64,000 bases of DNA from Streptomyces sp. 1222.5 (GCF_900105245.1 NZ_FNSZ01000001.1:186001-250000); one strand, 5' to 3'; shown: positions 28,763 through 38,302, numbered from the stretch's first letter. Notes: generated by a model from the letters alone, not told the origin. Program-made: numbers and translations.

Positions 28763-29446
28763 TCAGTCGGAAGCGTTCAGCAGTTCCTCAGCCCGGTCCC
28801 TGGCCGCGGCCACCTCTCGCTCGGCGAGGCCGCACAGCCGCAGGCACGACGACGCGATGGCGTCCGTGTCGGCCGGTTCCGGCTCACGGGAGTGCCGTAT
28901 CTGGATGACGACCTCCACGAGCTGGATCAGCAGTTCGCCGATCCGTTCGGCGGGCATGCTCCGCGCGACGTCCCCGGTCGCCGCCAGGGCGCCGAGGGCG
29001 CCGTAGTTCGCCTGGAGTCGGCCCCGTTCGGCGCGGAAGGTGTCGAACCGTTCGGTCCGCACCTCCGGCAGCAGATAGAGCGTGCCGATGTTGTAGGTGG
29101 TGCCGGCGAGGGTGCGTACGTCCAGGGCGGCCACCGCGTAGAGGGCGGCGGCCGGCTCGGCCCGCTCGGGCACCAGCGCCCGGATCCGCTCCACCATCCG
29201 CAGACTGGGCCGTACGGATGTGGCCAGCAGCTCGGCGAGGATGTCCTCCTTGGTGGCGAAGTGGTAGTAGAGCGAGGCCTGGCGGATGCCGACCCGTTCG
29301 GCGATCGTGCGGGTGCTGGTGCCGGCGATTCCGCGTTCGACGAAGAGAGCCCCGGCGACGTCGAGGATCTGTTCACGGGCGGAGGTGCCGGGGTCGGACG
29401 GCGGCGTGTGCCGGGGCCTGCCTTGACGGGGACGCGTCGTCGTCAT
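28763..29446 (-). CDS. TetR family regulator of the guanidine/urea cluster
   Basis: 227 residues. The N-terminal HTH is clear (EQILDVAGALFVERGIAGTS, RTIAERVGIRQASLYYHFAT). The C-terminal ligand domain is long and helical. It is the last gene of the cluster, 74 bp after the allophanate hydrolase stop on the same strand. It is therefore probably cotranscribed and autoregulated, binding the perfect palindrome ahead of the permease gene. The inducer is unknown; a pathway intermediate would be the natural guess. Confidence 0.85.
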   Translation of the reverse strand: MTTTRPRQGRPRHTPPSDPGTSAREQILDVAGALFVERGIAGTSTRTIAERVGIRQASLYYHFATKEDILAELLATSVRPSLRMVERIRALVPERAEPAAALYAVAALDVRTLAGTTYNIGTLYLLPEVRTERFDTFRAERGRLQANYGALGALAATGDVARSMPAERIGELLIQLVEVVIQIRHSREPEPADTDAIASSCLRLCGLAEREVAAARDRAEELLNASD

Positions 29447-29520
29447 GGGCCCATCCTGCCACCCCGGTGCCAGGCACTCGGCCGGGGCCGGCAGGAAGAC
29501 GGCTGCTGCGCCGCCGTCGC

Positions 29521-31245
29521 TCACGAGGAGGCCGTGTACGCCCGCCAGCCGCCGAAGCGGGTGATGTCGGGCGCGCTCTCGACGGCGTACGGCTCGACGA
29601 GGAAGCCGCTGACCTGCCGCCCGTCCGCCAGTTCCACGGTGCCGATGGTCATCGGCGGGGGGACGGCGGCGGTGAACGTTGCGAAGCCCGCCGCCGGAAG
29701 CCGCCAGACCTCGCCCTCGATGCCCGTCAGGGCCAGGTCGCCCTTCCCGGAGCCGCGCGCGGCCTCGGCGCTTCGCCCGGTGCCGGCGCCCTGCCCGGCC
29801 GGGGCGACCCGGACCAGGCCCGGCCGGGGAGGGTCGGTGGGCAGGGCGTACAGCCGGTAGCCGGCGGCCGTGCGCACCGGGCCCACCAGCGTGCCGCCCG
29901 CCTGCACCACCTGGGCGTTGAGCGGCTGCCCGGTGAGATGGGCGCCGACCACGAACAGGTCGAGCCCCGGGTTGGCGAACCGCTCGGCCAGGACGGCCAG
30001 GGCGCGGTCGGAGAAGGCCGGCCCGGTGAACATCACGCCGAACGGCAGGCCGTCCGCGAACCCCGCGGGTACGGCGAGCGAGGCGCAGTCCAGCAGGTTC
30101 GCGAAGTTGGTGAAACGGCCCAGCCGGGCATTGGCGCCGACCGGGTCGGCCGCCACCTGAGCGAGGGTGGGGTGCCAGGTGGTGGTCGGGGTCAGCAGCG
30201 CCGTACAGCCGTCGAGAAGGGCGCGTCCGGCGGAGCCCAGCGCGGCGAGGCGCGCGGTGTCGGCTGCCCAGTCGGCGGCCGTCTTCTCCCGGCCGGCCAG
30301 CACGAGGGCGGCGACGGTCGGATCGAGGTCCGTGCCGATCAGGTCGCGGTGCTGTTCCAGATGCGCGCCGACGGCGGCGTACCGCTCGGCGACGAACGCG
30401 CCGCCGTACAGCAGGTCCGCGGCCTGGAGCAGCGGGGTGATGTCGGTCTCGACGATCTCCGCCCCGGTGCTCGCCAGCCGGGTGACCGCGGCGGCGAAGG
30501 CCTCGCGCCAGCCGTCGGCCATGTCCTGGAGGTGCTGGGGGGCCGGGACGGCGATCCGCGGGCGGGCGGGGGGCGGCGGGAGCGGGGCGCCGGTGCGCGA
30601 GAGCGGGTCGGACGGGTCCGGGCCCTCGATCGACTCGGCTGCGGTGCGGGCGAGTCGCAGGTCGCGGGCGAAGACGCTCACGCAGTCGAGGGTGTAGCAG
30701 GCGGGGACCACACCGGTCACGGGCACGAGTCCCTTGGTGGGCTTGACGCCGACGATGCCGTTGAGGGCGGCGGGCACCCGCCCGGAGCCGGCCGTGTCGG
30801 TGCCGAGTGCGAGGTCGGCGATGCCGAGTGCGACCGCGACGGCGGAGCCGGAGGACGAGCCGCCCGAGACGCGGTCCGTGGCCCAGGCGTTGCGCACCGC
30901 GCCGTACGGGCTGCGGGTGCCGACGAGGCCGGTGGCGAACTGGTCCAGGTTGGTCTTGCCGAGGACCACCGCGCCGGCCGCGCGCAGCCGCGCGACCGCG
31001 GGCGCGTCGGCCCGCGGCACGTACACGTACGACGGCGCGCCCGCTGTGGTGGGGAGCCCGGCCACGTCGATGTTGTCCTTGACGGCGACGGTCAGGCCGG
31101 CCAGCGGCAGCGCCGGGTCGATACCGTCCGCCTCGGCGAGTGCCTGCCCGCGGGGCCTGAGGTGGATCCAGATCTCGGGTCGGCCGGCGTTCACGGCGCG
31201 GTCGTAGGCGGCTGCCACGCGTGCGGCCGGTGTCATGACGCTCAT
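29521..31245 (-). CDS. atzF: Allophanate hydrolase
   Basis: 574 residues. The amidase-signature domain shows the catalytic Ser-cisSer-Lys set: Lys56 in VAVKDNID, the GGSSSGS loop at 128-134 (cis-Ser131) and Ser154 in GTDTAGSGR. A C-terminal domain of about 120 residues (GTLVGPVRTAAGYRLYALPT onward) is the gamma-glutamylcyclotransferase-like second domain of complete allophanate hydrolases. The enzyme converts allophanate to ammonia and CO2 via N-carboxycarbamate. Its ATG overlaps the stop of the carboxylase gene (ATGA), so the two are translationally coupled. Expression should follow the shared operon promoter. Confidence 0.9.
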   Translation of the reverse strand: MSVMTPAARVAAAYDRAVNAGRPEIWIHLRPRGQALAEADGIDPALPLAGLTVAVKDNIDVAGLPTTAGAPSYVYVPRADAPAVARLRAAGAVVLGKTNLDQFATGLVGTRSPYGAVRNAWATDRVSGGSSSGSAVAVALGIADLALGTDTAGSGRVPAALNGIVGVKPTKGLVPVTGVVPACYTLDCVSVFARDLRLARTAAESIEGPDPSDPLSRTGAPLPPPPARPRIAVPAPQHLQDMADGWREAFAAAVTRLASTGAEIVETDITPLLQAADLLYGGAFVAERYAAVGAHLEQHRDLIGTDLDPTVAALVLAGREKTAADWAADTARLAALGSAGRALLDGCTALLTPTTTWHPTLAQVAADPVGANARLGRFTNFANLLDCASLAVPAGFADGLPFGVMFTGPAFSDRALAVLAERFANPGLDLFVVGAHLTGQPLNAQVVQAGGTLVGPVRTAAGYRLYALPTDPPRPGLVRVAPAGQGAGTGRSAEAARGSGKGDLALTGIEGEVWRLPAAGFATFTAAVPPPMTIGTVELADGRQVSGFLVEPYAVESAPDITRFGGWRAYTASS

Positions 31246-34200
31246 GCTCGCACCGCCGCGAGGATCTGGCCGGGCGCGACCTGTTCACCGGGCTTGACGT
31301 AGATCTGCAGCAGGGTTCCGGCGGCGGGGGCGTGCACCTTCGACTCCATTTTCATCGCCTCCAGGGAGAGGATCGGATCGCCGTCGGCCAGGGTGGCGCC
31401 GGGTTCCGCGGTGATCTGCCAGACGGTTGCGGTGAACGGCGCGGTGACCGGGACCGCGCCGTCCGGGACGGTGACGGCGGTGGGTGCGGTCGCGGGTGCC
31501 GGATCGTCGTCGCGGTCGAACTCGCCGGCCGTCCGCCAGCGCTGCCTCTCGGCCTCGAACGCGGCGTTCTGCCGCTGCCGGAAGGCGGCGATCGAGTCGG
31601 CCTCGGCGGTCAGGAAGGCGTGGTGCTCGGCGATGGAGAAGGTGCCCTCCTCGACCGGGAAGTCACCGCGGCCGGCATCGGTCTCGGCGCGCAGTTCGAG
31701 CAGTTCCTCCGCGGTGACGGGGTACCACTCGATGCGGTCGAAGAAGCGCAGCGCCCAGGGGGAGTCCTGGAACAGGCCGCCCTTGCGGAACCGGTTCCAG
31801 ACCTGCACGGTGCGGCCGACGAACTGGTATCCGCCGGGTCCCTCCATGCCGTAGACGCACAGGTAGGCGCCGCCGATGCCGACGGAGTTCTCCGCGGTCC
31901 AGGTGCGGGCCGGGTTGTACTTGGTGGTCACCAGGCGGTGGCGTGGGTCCAGGGGGGTGGCCACGGGAGCGCCGAGGTACACGTCGCCGAGTCCGAGCAC
32001 CAGGTAGGAGGCGTCGAAGACGGTGCGGTAGACGTCGTCGGCGGTCTGAAGGCCGTTGATACGGCGGATGAACTCGATGTTCCAGGGGCACCAGGGGGCG
32101 TCGTCGCGCACCCCGGCCATGTACCGCTCGATGGCCAGCCGGGTCGCCGGATCGTCCCAGCTGAGCGGCAGCCGCACCGTACGGGAGGGCACCACCAGTT
32201 CGTTGGTCGGCGGGACCTCTTCCTCCAGTTCCCGCAGCAGTGCGGTCAGGTCACGGGCCCGCAGCCGGCGGGGGTCGGTGTGGATCTGGAGGGAGCGGAT
32301 GCCCGGGGTGATGTCGACGACGCCGTCGGGCGCGTGCGCGGCCAGGGTCTCCTGCAGGGCGTGCACCCGCATGCGCAGGCCGAGGTCGAGCACCATGGGG
32401 CCGTACTCGACCAGGACGTTGTCGTCGCCGTCCCGGCGGTAGGTGACGGCCGGCCGGGCGTCGGTGGCCTCCAGCCGGCCCAGCACCCCGTCGTCACCGT
32501 CACCGCCGGAGCTGGTCAGCGCGGGGAAGGCGCGGTGGTCGTCGAGGCCGGCCGCGTCGGCTTCCTTGACCGGTACGAAGCGGACGGTGTCACCCGGCCG
32601 GAGCTGGCCGAGCTTCCACAGGTCGCCGCTGGCGACCACGGCCGGGCACACGAACCCGCCGAGGGACGGCCCGTCGGGGCCCAGGACGATCGGGGTGTCC
32701 CCGGTGAAGTCCAGCGCACCCACCGCGTACGGGGTGTCGTGGATGTTGGAGGGGTGCAGTCCGGCCTCGCCGCCGTCCTGGCGGGCCCACCGGGGTTTCG
32801 GCCCGGTCAGGCGGATGCCGGTGCGGGCCGAGTTGTGGTGCACCTGGTAGTCGGTGGCGTAGAGGGTGTCGACGTCCTCGCGGGTGAAGAACTCCGGTGC
32901 CGCATGCGGGCCTTCGGTCACCCCGATCCGCCAGTGCGAGACGATCGCGGGCCGTCGCCCGGGCGGGGTCGGGCGGCCGTCCGTGGCCGGGCCGGTGCCG
33001 GGCCGCAGGACGTCCCCGGCGCGCAGCGCCCGCCCGCCGTGGCCGCCGAAACCGCCGAGAGTGAACGTCGAGGCGCTGCCGAGGTACGCGGGCACGTCGA
33101 TGCCGCCCCGGACGGCCACATAGCTGCGCAGTCCGGGCCCCTGGCACGTGCCGAGGACCAGGGTGGCGCCGGCCGGCACCGGCACCGGTCCCCACCGGGC
33201 CACCGGGGTGCCGTCCACCGTCACCGGGACGGGGGCGCCGGTGACGGCGACCACGGTGGCGTGTGAGAAGCGCAGGGTCAGCCCGCCCGCGGTGACCTCC
33301 AGGCCCGGTGCCGTCTCCGGGTTTCCGGCGGCGAGGTTGGCCTCGGCGAACGAGACGGCGTCGAACGGCCCGCTCGGCGGCACGCCCACGTGCCAGTGGC
33401 CGAGCCGGCCGGGCAGGTCCTGCACGGTGGTCAAAGGGCCCGGCACCAGCACGTCGATGCGCGGCTCGGGGTCGTGGGCGGTGTCGAGCGTGCTGGTGCT
33501 GTGCACCGCCTCGCGCACCTCATCCCGCGCGGTCAGCGCGCGCAGCAGACCCAGGTTGGTGACGATGCCGTCCACCCGGCTCGCGTCCAGGGCCCGGCCG
33601 AGCAGATCGAACGCGGCGTCCCGGCCGGCGCCCCTGGCGATCACTTTGGCGAGCATCGGGTCGTAGTACGGCGAGATCTCCAGACCGGTTTCGGCGAAGC
33701 CGTCGACGCGGACGCCGGGCAGGGCGTCCGCGCCCTCGCCGGGAAAGACCGCCCGGGTGATCAGGCCCGAGGAGGGCAGCGAGGCCTTGCCGGGGTCCTC
33801 GGCGTAGACGCGGGCCTCCACGGCGTGCCCGGCGGGCGCCCATTCCCGCTCGAACACCGTGTCGTCGACCGTGCCGTCACGGGCCAGCAACAGCATGAGC
33901 TCGACGAGGTCGACACCGTACGCCTCCTCCGTCACCGGGTGCTCCACCTGGAGGCGGGTATTGACCTCCAGGAAGGCGGCCTCCTCGCGCACGGGGTCGT
34001 AGACGAACTCCACGGTGCCCGCGCCCCGGTAGCCGACCGAGGCGAGCAGCCGGCGCGACGAGTCGTGCAGCAGGGCGCGCACCGCCGCGGGCAGCGCCGG
34101 GGCCGGGGCCTCCTCGATCACCTTCTGGTTGCGGCGCTGCAACGAGCAGTCGCGGTCGCCGAGCACGGCGATCCGGCCGGTGCCGTCACCGAAGACCTGC

Positions 34201-34835
34201 ACTTCGACATGGCGTGCGGGGCGCACCAGGCGCTCCAGGAACACACCTGCGGAGCCGAAGTGGGACTCGGCGAGCGCCGCGACCCGCGCGAAGGCCTCGC
34301 GTACTTCGCCGTCCGTCGCACATGCCTGCATGCCGATGCCGCCGCCCCCGCCGGTGGCCTTGACCATCACCGGCAGCCCGATCGAAGCGGCGGCCGTGAC
34401 GGCCTCCTCGGCGCTCGCCAGCAGCTCCGTCCCGGCCAGCAGCGGCACCCCGGCGGCCTTGGCCAGGGCTCGCGCGGTGTGCTTCTCCCCGAAGGCGGTG
34501 ATCTGGTCGGCGGTCGGCCCGGCGAACCTGAGGCCCGCCTGCTCCACGGCACGCGCGAAGGCGGTGTTCTCGGAGAGGAAGCCGTAGCCGGGGTGGACGA
34601 TCCCGGCGTCGTGGGCGAGCGCGGCCTCGATGATCGCGTCGCCACGCAGGTACGACTCGCGGGCGGGTGCCGGGCCCAAGTGGACCGCGTGGTCGGCCTC
34701 GCGAACATGCGCGGCGGCCCGGTCGGCGTCGGAGAAGACGGCGACGGTGGCGAGCCCCATCCTCCTGGCGGTACGGATCACGCGGCGCGCTATCTCACCG
34801 CGGTTGGCGACGAGTACGGCGGTGGGACGGATCAT
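31242..34835 (-). CDS. Biotin-dependent urea or guanidine carboxylase
   Basis: 1197 residues, the usual length. The order is: biotin carboxylase N-domain (VLVANRGEIARRVIRTARRM), ATP-grasp with the glycine loop KATGGGGGIGM, and biotin carboxylase C-domain to about 450. Then come the AHS2 and AHS1 (KipA/KipI-like) carboxyltransferase domains, and a C-terminal biotinyl domain with Lys1162 in EAMKM. The ATP-dependent reaction carboxylates urea to allophanate, or guanidine to carboxyguanidine. Adjacent DUF1989 genes favour guanidine, because such pairs have been shown to be carboxyguanidine deiminase subunits. I cannot settle the substrate from sequence alone. Start and stop overlap the neighbouring genes. 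Confidence 0.9.
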   Translation of the reverse strand: MIRPTAVLVANRGEIARRVIRTARRMGLATVAVFSDADRAAAHVREADHAVHLGPAPARESYLRGDAIIEAALAHDAGIVHPGYGFLSENTAFARAVEQAGLRFAGPTADQITAFGEKHTARALAKAAGVPLLAGTELLASAEEAVTAAASIGLPVMVKATGGGGGIGMQACATDGEVREAFARVAALAESHFGSAGVFLERLVRPARHVEVQVFGDGTGRIAVLGDRDCSLQRRNQKVIEEAPAPALPAAVRALLHDSSRRLLASVGYRGAGTVEFVYDPVREEAAFLEVNTRLQVEHPVTEEAYGVDLVELMLLLARDGTVDDTVFEREWAPAGHAVEARVYAEDPGKASLPSSGLITRAVFPGEGADALPGVRVDGFAETGLEISPYYDPMLAKVIARGAGRDAAFDLLGRALDASRVDGIVTNLGLLRALTARDEVREAVHSTSTLDTAHDPEPRIDVLVPGPLTTVQDLPGRLGHWHVGVPPSGPFDAVSFAEANLAAGNPETAPGLEVTAGGLTLRFSHATVVAVTGAPVPVTVDGTPVARWGPVPVPAGATLVLGTCQGPGLRSYVAVRGGIDVPAYLGSASTFTLGGFGGHGGRALRAGDVLRPGTGPATDGRPTPPGRRPAIVSHWRIGVTEGPHAAPEFFTREDVDTLYATDYQVHHNSARTGIRLTGPKPRWARQDGGEAGLHPSNIHDTPYAVGALDFTGDTPIVLGPDGPSLGGFVCPAVVASGDLWKLGQLRPGDTVRFVPVKEADAAGLDDHRAFPALTSSGGDGDDGVLGRLEATDARPAVTYRRDGDDNVLVEYGPMVLDLGLRMRVHALQETLAAHAPDGVVDITPGIRSLQIHTDPRRLRARDLTALLRELEEEVPPTNELVVPSRTVRLPLSWDDPATRLAIERYMAGVRDDAPWCPWNIEFIRRINGLQTADDVYRTVFDASYLVLGLGDVYLGAPVATPLDPRHRLVTTKYNPARTWTAENSVGIGGAYLCVYGMEGPGGYQFVGRTVQVWNRFRKGGLFQDSPWALRFFDRIEWYPVTAEELLELRAETDAGRGDFPVEEGTFSIAEHHAFLTAEADSIAAFRQRQNAAFEAERQRWRTAGEFDRDDDPAPATAPTAVTVPDGAVPVTAPFTATVWQITAEPGATLADGDPILSLEAMKMESKVHAPAAGTLLQIYVKPGEQVAPGQILAAVRA

Positions 34836-35659
34836 GCGGCTCCCTCCGCGGTGCCGGCGTCCTGCGCGGACCGTGCGCCGGCGGCGGCTTGCGCGGGCCG
34901 TGCGCCGGCGGCGGCCGGTGCCGGGTCCACGACGAGCATCCGCAGCGGGGTCGGGTTGAAGTCGTTGCACGGGTTGTTCATCTGCGGGCAGTTGGAGACC
35001 AGCACCAGGACGTCCGTCTCGGCGCGCACCGCGACACGGCGGCCCGGCGCCGACATGCCGTCCACGATGCCCAGCGCGCCGTCCGCCTCGACGGGCACGT
35101 TCATGAACCAGTTGAGGTTGGAGACGAGGTCCCGCACCCCGAGACCGCGCCGACCGGCCTCGGCGAGGAAGTTCTCCCGGCAGCCGTGCTGGAACATCAC
35201 GTGGTGGCCGTAGCGCAGGGTGTTGGACTCCTTGCCGCAGGCGCCGCCGATGGTGTCCTGGCGGTCGATCTCGTTGGCGACGACGGTCATCAGCGCCCGG
35301 CCCTCGTTGCTGCGCAGCACGGTGCCGGTGCGCACATAGGCATTGCCCTGCCAGGCCAGGGTGTCGGGGACGCTGTAGCGCTCCTCGGGATCGTGGGCGT
35401 CGTAGAGCAGGCAGTCGGCCGACTGGTTGCCGCCCACGTCGACGATCGTCAGGACGTGCCCCCGGCGCACCACCGCCGACCAGGGCGCGGTGGGGGCCAC
35501 CGTCTCATCGAGGACGACGGCGCCCTCGACCAGGCTCGCCGCCCGGTCCAGGCGGGTGCCCTTCGCGTGGATCGCGCCGACGGGGACGGTGGAGGCGACG
35601 ATGCCGCCCGAGACGGTCGGGTGGGTGACCGGTGTGTTCCCGGTCGGTGTGGTCGCCAT
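34832..35659 (-). CDS. DUF1989 protein, carboxyguanidine deiminase-type subunit (formerly UAAP2-like)
   Basis: 275 residues. The core has the DUF1989 pattern: VLTIVDVGGNQSADCLLYDA, GKESNTLRYGHHVMFQHGCR, LNWFMNVPVEADG and VLVSNCPQMNNPCNDFNPTP, with clustered His, Cys and Asn that probably bind metal. The name urea-carboxylase-associated protein is historical; in guanidine pathways the pair removes ammonia from carboxyguanidine to yield allophanate. The last 35 residues are an Ala/Pro-rich tail absent from most relatives. The ATGA overlap with the carboxylase start shows coupling. Confidence 0.85.
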   Translation of the reverse strand: MATTPTGNTPVTHPTVSGGIVASTVPVGAIHAKGTRLDRAASLVEGAVVLDETVAPTAPWSAVVRRGHVLTIVDVGGNQSADCLLYDAHDPEERYSVPDTLAWQGNAYVRTGTVLRSNEGRALMTVVANEIDRQDTIGGACGKESNTLRYGHHVMFQHGCRENFLAEAGRRGLGVRDLVSNLNWFMNVPVEADGALGIVDGMSAPGRRVAVRAETDVLVLVSNCPQMNNPCNDFNPTPLRMLVVDPAPAAAGARPAQAAAGARSAQDAGTAEGAA

Positions 35660-35660
35660 G

Positions 35661-36572
35661 TCACAGCCCCCTGGCTTCGCAGTAGTCGACGGTGTTGAGA
35701 TACGCCCGGTGCAACTCCGGGGTGGTGGTGAAGCGCGGCTCGCCGGGACCCGTCGGGGCGCCGCGCCAGGCGTGTACCCGCAGGGGGCCCACGACGTAGT
35801 CCGGGCGTGGGTCCAGCGGGTGGGTGACGTTGGCGACCAGCACCAACAGGGGCATTTCTGCGACGAGTTCGACATGTGTGCCCGGTCCGGCGCTGCCCTG
35901 CCAGCCGAGGGTGCCGTCCGCCTCGACGCGCACGCCCTGGAACATGGACACGCTGGGTGGCAGGTCGCGCCGGCCCAGGCCGTGCTTGGCGGCCGCCTTG
36001 AGGAAGAGCCCACGGCCCGACGGTGACGGGCCCTCGGGGCGGGCGTCACCGTACTTGCGCTCGTTCCAGGCATCGGTCGTGGTTCCGCAGAAGGCGTCGT
36101 GCCGGCCGGAGGAGTCGGCGCTGACGACGGCCAGGACCCGGCCGTCACCGGAGAGCAGAGGATGGTTCTCGCTCAGGTAGGCCTGCCAGGGCACCTTTTG
36201 GGTGTCGGCGACGTTGAGCCGCTCGACCGGTTCCAGGGCGTTGAAGAGCAGCAGGTGGGCGCAGGCGTCACCGGTCGGGTCGTCGAAGCGCAGCCGGGTG
36301 CCGCGGGCGAGCACTTTGTGGCTGTAGCCGCCGGGCGCCACCGTCTCGGCCCACACCAGGGCGGCCGGGTCCACTCCCGGCGGACGGTACGGGCTGCCGG
36401 ACGCCGGAAGGTACGGCATCCACTCCCCCGGCCGCCCGCCCTGGGCACGGGCGTCGTGCCGGGCGCTGCGGACACTGTCGGTCGAACGCAGATCACGGGT
36501 GCGGGCGGTGACCCGCCCGGTCGGGCGCCGGCCGTGCGGCGTGCCGGCCGTCGAACTGTCCGCGGTGGTCAT
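35661..36572 (-). CDS. DUF1989 protein, carboxyguanidine deiminase-type subunit (formerly UAAP1-like)
   Basis: 303 residues. It shares the DUF1989 fold with the next gene: ACAHLLLFNALEPVERLNVA, HDAFCGTTTDAWNERKYGD, SVSMFQGVRVEADG and LLVLVANVTHPLDPRPDYVV. A basic 50-residue N-terminal extension precedes the conserved core, so translation might start later. Its stop and the start of the second subunit are one base apart, consistent with a heteromeric enzyme made in equal amounts. Confidence 0.85.
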   Translation of the reverse strand: MTTADSSTAGTPHGRRPTGRVTARTRDLRSTDSVRSARHDARAQGGRPGEWMPYLPASGSPYRPPGVDPAALVWAETVAPGGYSHKVLARGTRLRFDDPTGDACAHLLLFNALEPVERLNVADTQKVPWQAYLSENHPLLSGDGRVLAVVSADSSGRHDAFCGTTTDAWNERKYGDARPEGPSPSGRGLFLKAAAKHGLGRRDLPPSVSMFQGVRVEADGTLGWQGSAGPGTHVELVAEMPLLVLVANVTHPLDPRPDYVVGPLRVHAWRGAPTGPGEPRFTTTPELHRAYLNTVDYCEARGL

Positions 36573-36650
36573 GGATTTCCCCTCGTCCCTTCGTCGGTGC
36601 GTGGTCGGTGTCGCTGCTCGCGTCGCCGGGCCCTCGGGCGGGCTGGGCCC

Positions 36651-38255
36651 TCAGGCGGGCTCGGCGACGGCTGCGGCCTCGCGGGGCGGCTCGGTATGCG
36701 TGTGCGGCACGTGCCGCAGCTCGATCCGGCGGTGCAGCCGGCGGCCCAGGAAGTAGCCGGCACCGACGGCGAGGCTGAGCCCGATGAACAGCAGGGCGCT
36801 CCAGCGCAGCCACCAGGTGCCGCCGGTGAGGTCGTAGATCTCCGCACGCGGCCAGATGAGATTGACCGTCATGCCGGCCTGGTAGAGCACCGCGACCGCG
36901 TTGACCGCCACTGCCCACCGGCCCAGCGAGAAAAGGGGCCGCCCGGTCTCGTCGACACCCGCTGGGAGCCCCCCGGCGGCCCGCCACCGCAGACGGCTGA
37001 CCAACAGCGGCACAGTCACACCCAGGTAGGCCAGGTACAGCAGAGCGATGCAGAGGCTAGAGAGCGCGGTGAAGATCGCCGACTGGTGGATGTTCACGAG
37101 GAGCGCGGCGGCGGCCCCGGCGCCCACCACGATCGACGTGGTGACCGGTGTGCCGGTGCGGGCCGAGACCTTCGCAAGGTGCCGGTGGAAGGGCAGGGCG
37201 CCCTCGCGCGCCATGGAGTACATCATCCGCGCCCCGGAGGTCTGCACCGCCAGCGTGCAGGCGAACACCGCGACCGCCACACAGCACAGCAGCAGCCGGC
37301 CCACGACCCCGCCGAGCCGGTCGGTGAGCACCCAGGACAGTCCGCCCGCGGCCAGCTTGCCGTCGGTCAGGCTGCCCGCCGCCATCAGCCCCGACAGGAT
37401 CAGCAGGGCCCCGCCGACTCCCGAGGTGATCAGCGCCCGCAGGATGGTCCGGGGAACGGTGCGGCGCGGGATGTGGGTCTCCTCCGCCAGCTCGCCCACC
37501 GAGTCGAAGCCGACCATGACGTACGCCGCCATCAATGAGGAGGCGAGAAAGGCTCCGGCATAACCGCTCTGCCCGGCCGAGCCGGTGTGGTGGAGCACCA
37601 CCTGTGGCCCCCGCTCGGGCAGGAAGAACAGCACCAGGACGAGCGCGATCACGCCGATGATCTCGACCGTGACGCCGAAGCTGGTGGCGGCGGCCATGTG
37701 GCGGATACCCAGGATGTTCACCGCCGTGGTAACCACCAGCAGCAGGCAGCCCAGCAGGACCGCGTTGCGCGCGCCGGTCGCTGAGCCGACCGAGGGATCG
37801 GCGCCCGGCCCCCCGGCGATCTGGAAGCCCGACCAGATGCCCGGCAGGACCGCCTGAGCGGCGATCGCGGCCGCCGCGACGGTGAGGATCTGCCCGATGA
37901 TCATGATCCAGCCGAAGAACCAGCCCGCCGTGGTACCGGCCAGCCGGCTCGACCACTGGTAGATCGCCCCCGAAATGGGCCAGCGCGCCGCTAGCTCGGC
38001 GAAGCAGAGCGCGACCAGCAACTGGCCCGCGAAGACCAGCGGCCACGTCCAGAAGAACGACGCGCCGCCGAGGCCGAAGCCGAGCCCGAACAACTGGAAG
38101 ACGGTGGTGAGAATCGACACGAAGGAGAAGCCCGCGGCGAAGGACGCGAAGCCGCCCACTCCGCGCCGGAGTTCCTGCTGATAGCCGAGGGGAGCGGTCC
38201 TGGTTGTGGCGCCGCCGTGCTGACTCTGCCCTGGGGGGAGTTGGGGCCGGCTCAT
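36651..38255 (-). CDS. APC superfamily amino acid/amine permease
   Basis: 534 residues with about 12 membrane helices. The N-terminal region (RRGVGGFASFAAGFSFVSIL, LCFAELAARWPISGAIYQWS) is that of the amino acid/GABA/choline branch of APC transporters. As the first gene of the operon it probably imports the cluster's substrate or a precursor; guanidine or an amidine-bearing compound is an inference. GGAGGTG precedes the ATG at 38255. The C-terminal tail of about 25 residues is hydrophilic and lies in the cytoplasm. Confidence 0.9.
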   Translation of the reverse strand: MSRPQLPPGQSQHGGATTRTAPLGYQQELRRGVGGFASFAAGFSFVSILTTVFQLFGLGFGLGGASFFWTWPLVFAGQLLVALCFAELAARWPISGAIYQWSSRLAGTTAGWFFGWIMIIGQILTVAAAAIAAQAVLPGIWSGFQIAGGPGADPSVGSATGARNAVLLGCLLLVVTTAVNILGIRHMAAATSFGVTVEIIGVIALVLVLFFLPERGPQVVLHHTGSAGQSGYAGAFLASSLMAAYVMVGFDSVGELAEETHIPRRTVPRTILRALITSGVGGALLILSGLMAAGSLTDGKLAAGGLSWVLTDRLGGVVGRLLLCCVAVAVFACTLAVQTSGARMMYSMAREGALPFHRHLAKVSARTGTPVTTSIVVGAGAAAALLVNIHQSAIFTALSSLCIALLYLAYLGVTVPLLVSRLRWRAAGGLPAGVDETGRPLFSLGRWAVAVNAVAVLYQAGMTVNLIWPRAEIYDLTGGTWWLRWSALLFIGLSLAVGAGYFLGRRLHRRIELRHVPHTHTEPPREAAAVAEPA

Positions 38256-38280
38256 CACCGCACCTCCGATCGATCGACGG

Positions 38281-38302
38281 ATACCTGTCACCTGACAGGT
38301 AT
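38281..38302. promoter_or_regulatory. Perfect 22-bp palindromic operator before the permease operon
   Basis: ATACCTGTCA and its exact reverse complement flank a central two-base pair. It begins 26 bp upstream of the permease start codon, between the likely promoter (a TTAAC-containing region about 40 bp further upstream) and the ribosome-binding site. Length, symmetry and position are typical of a TetR-family operator; the cluster's own TetR is the obvious candidate. Confidence 0.75.

Noticed and set aside
29218..35213. Several plus-strand open frames of 600-700 codons over the guanidine/urea operon
   Set aside because: They are antisense to proteins with clear catalytic motifs and show no motif of their own.
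36099..37538. Plus-strand open frame of 479 codons over the permease and DUF1989 genes
   Set aside because: It is antisense to well-supported membrane and DUF1989 genes; its translation is polar and repetitive.
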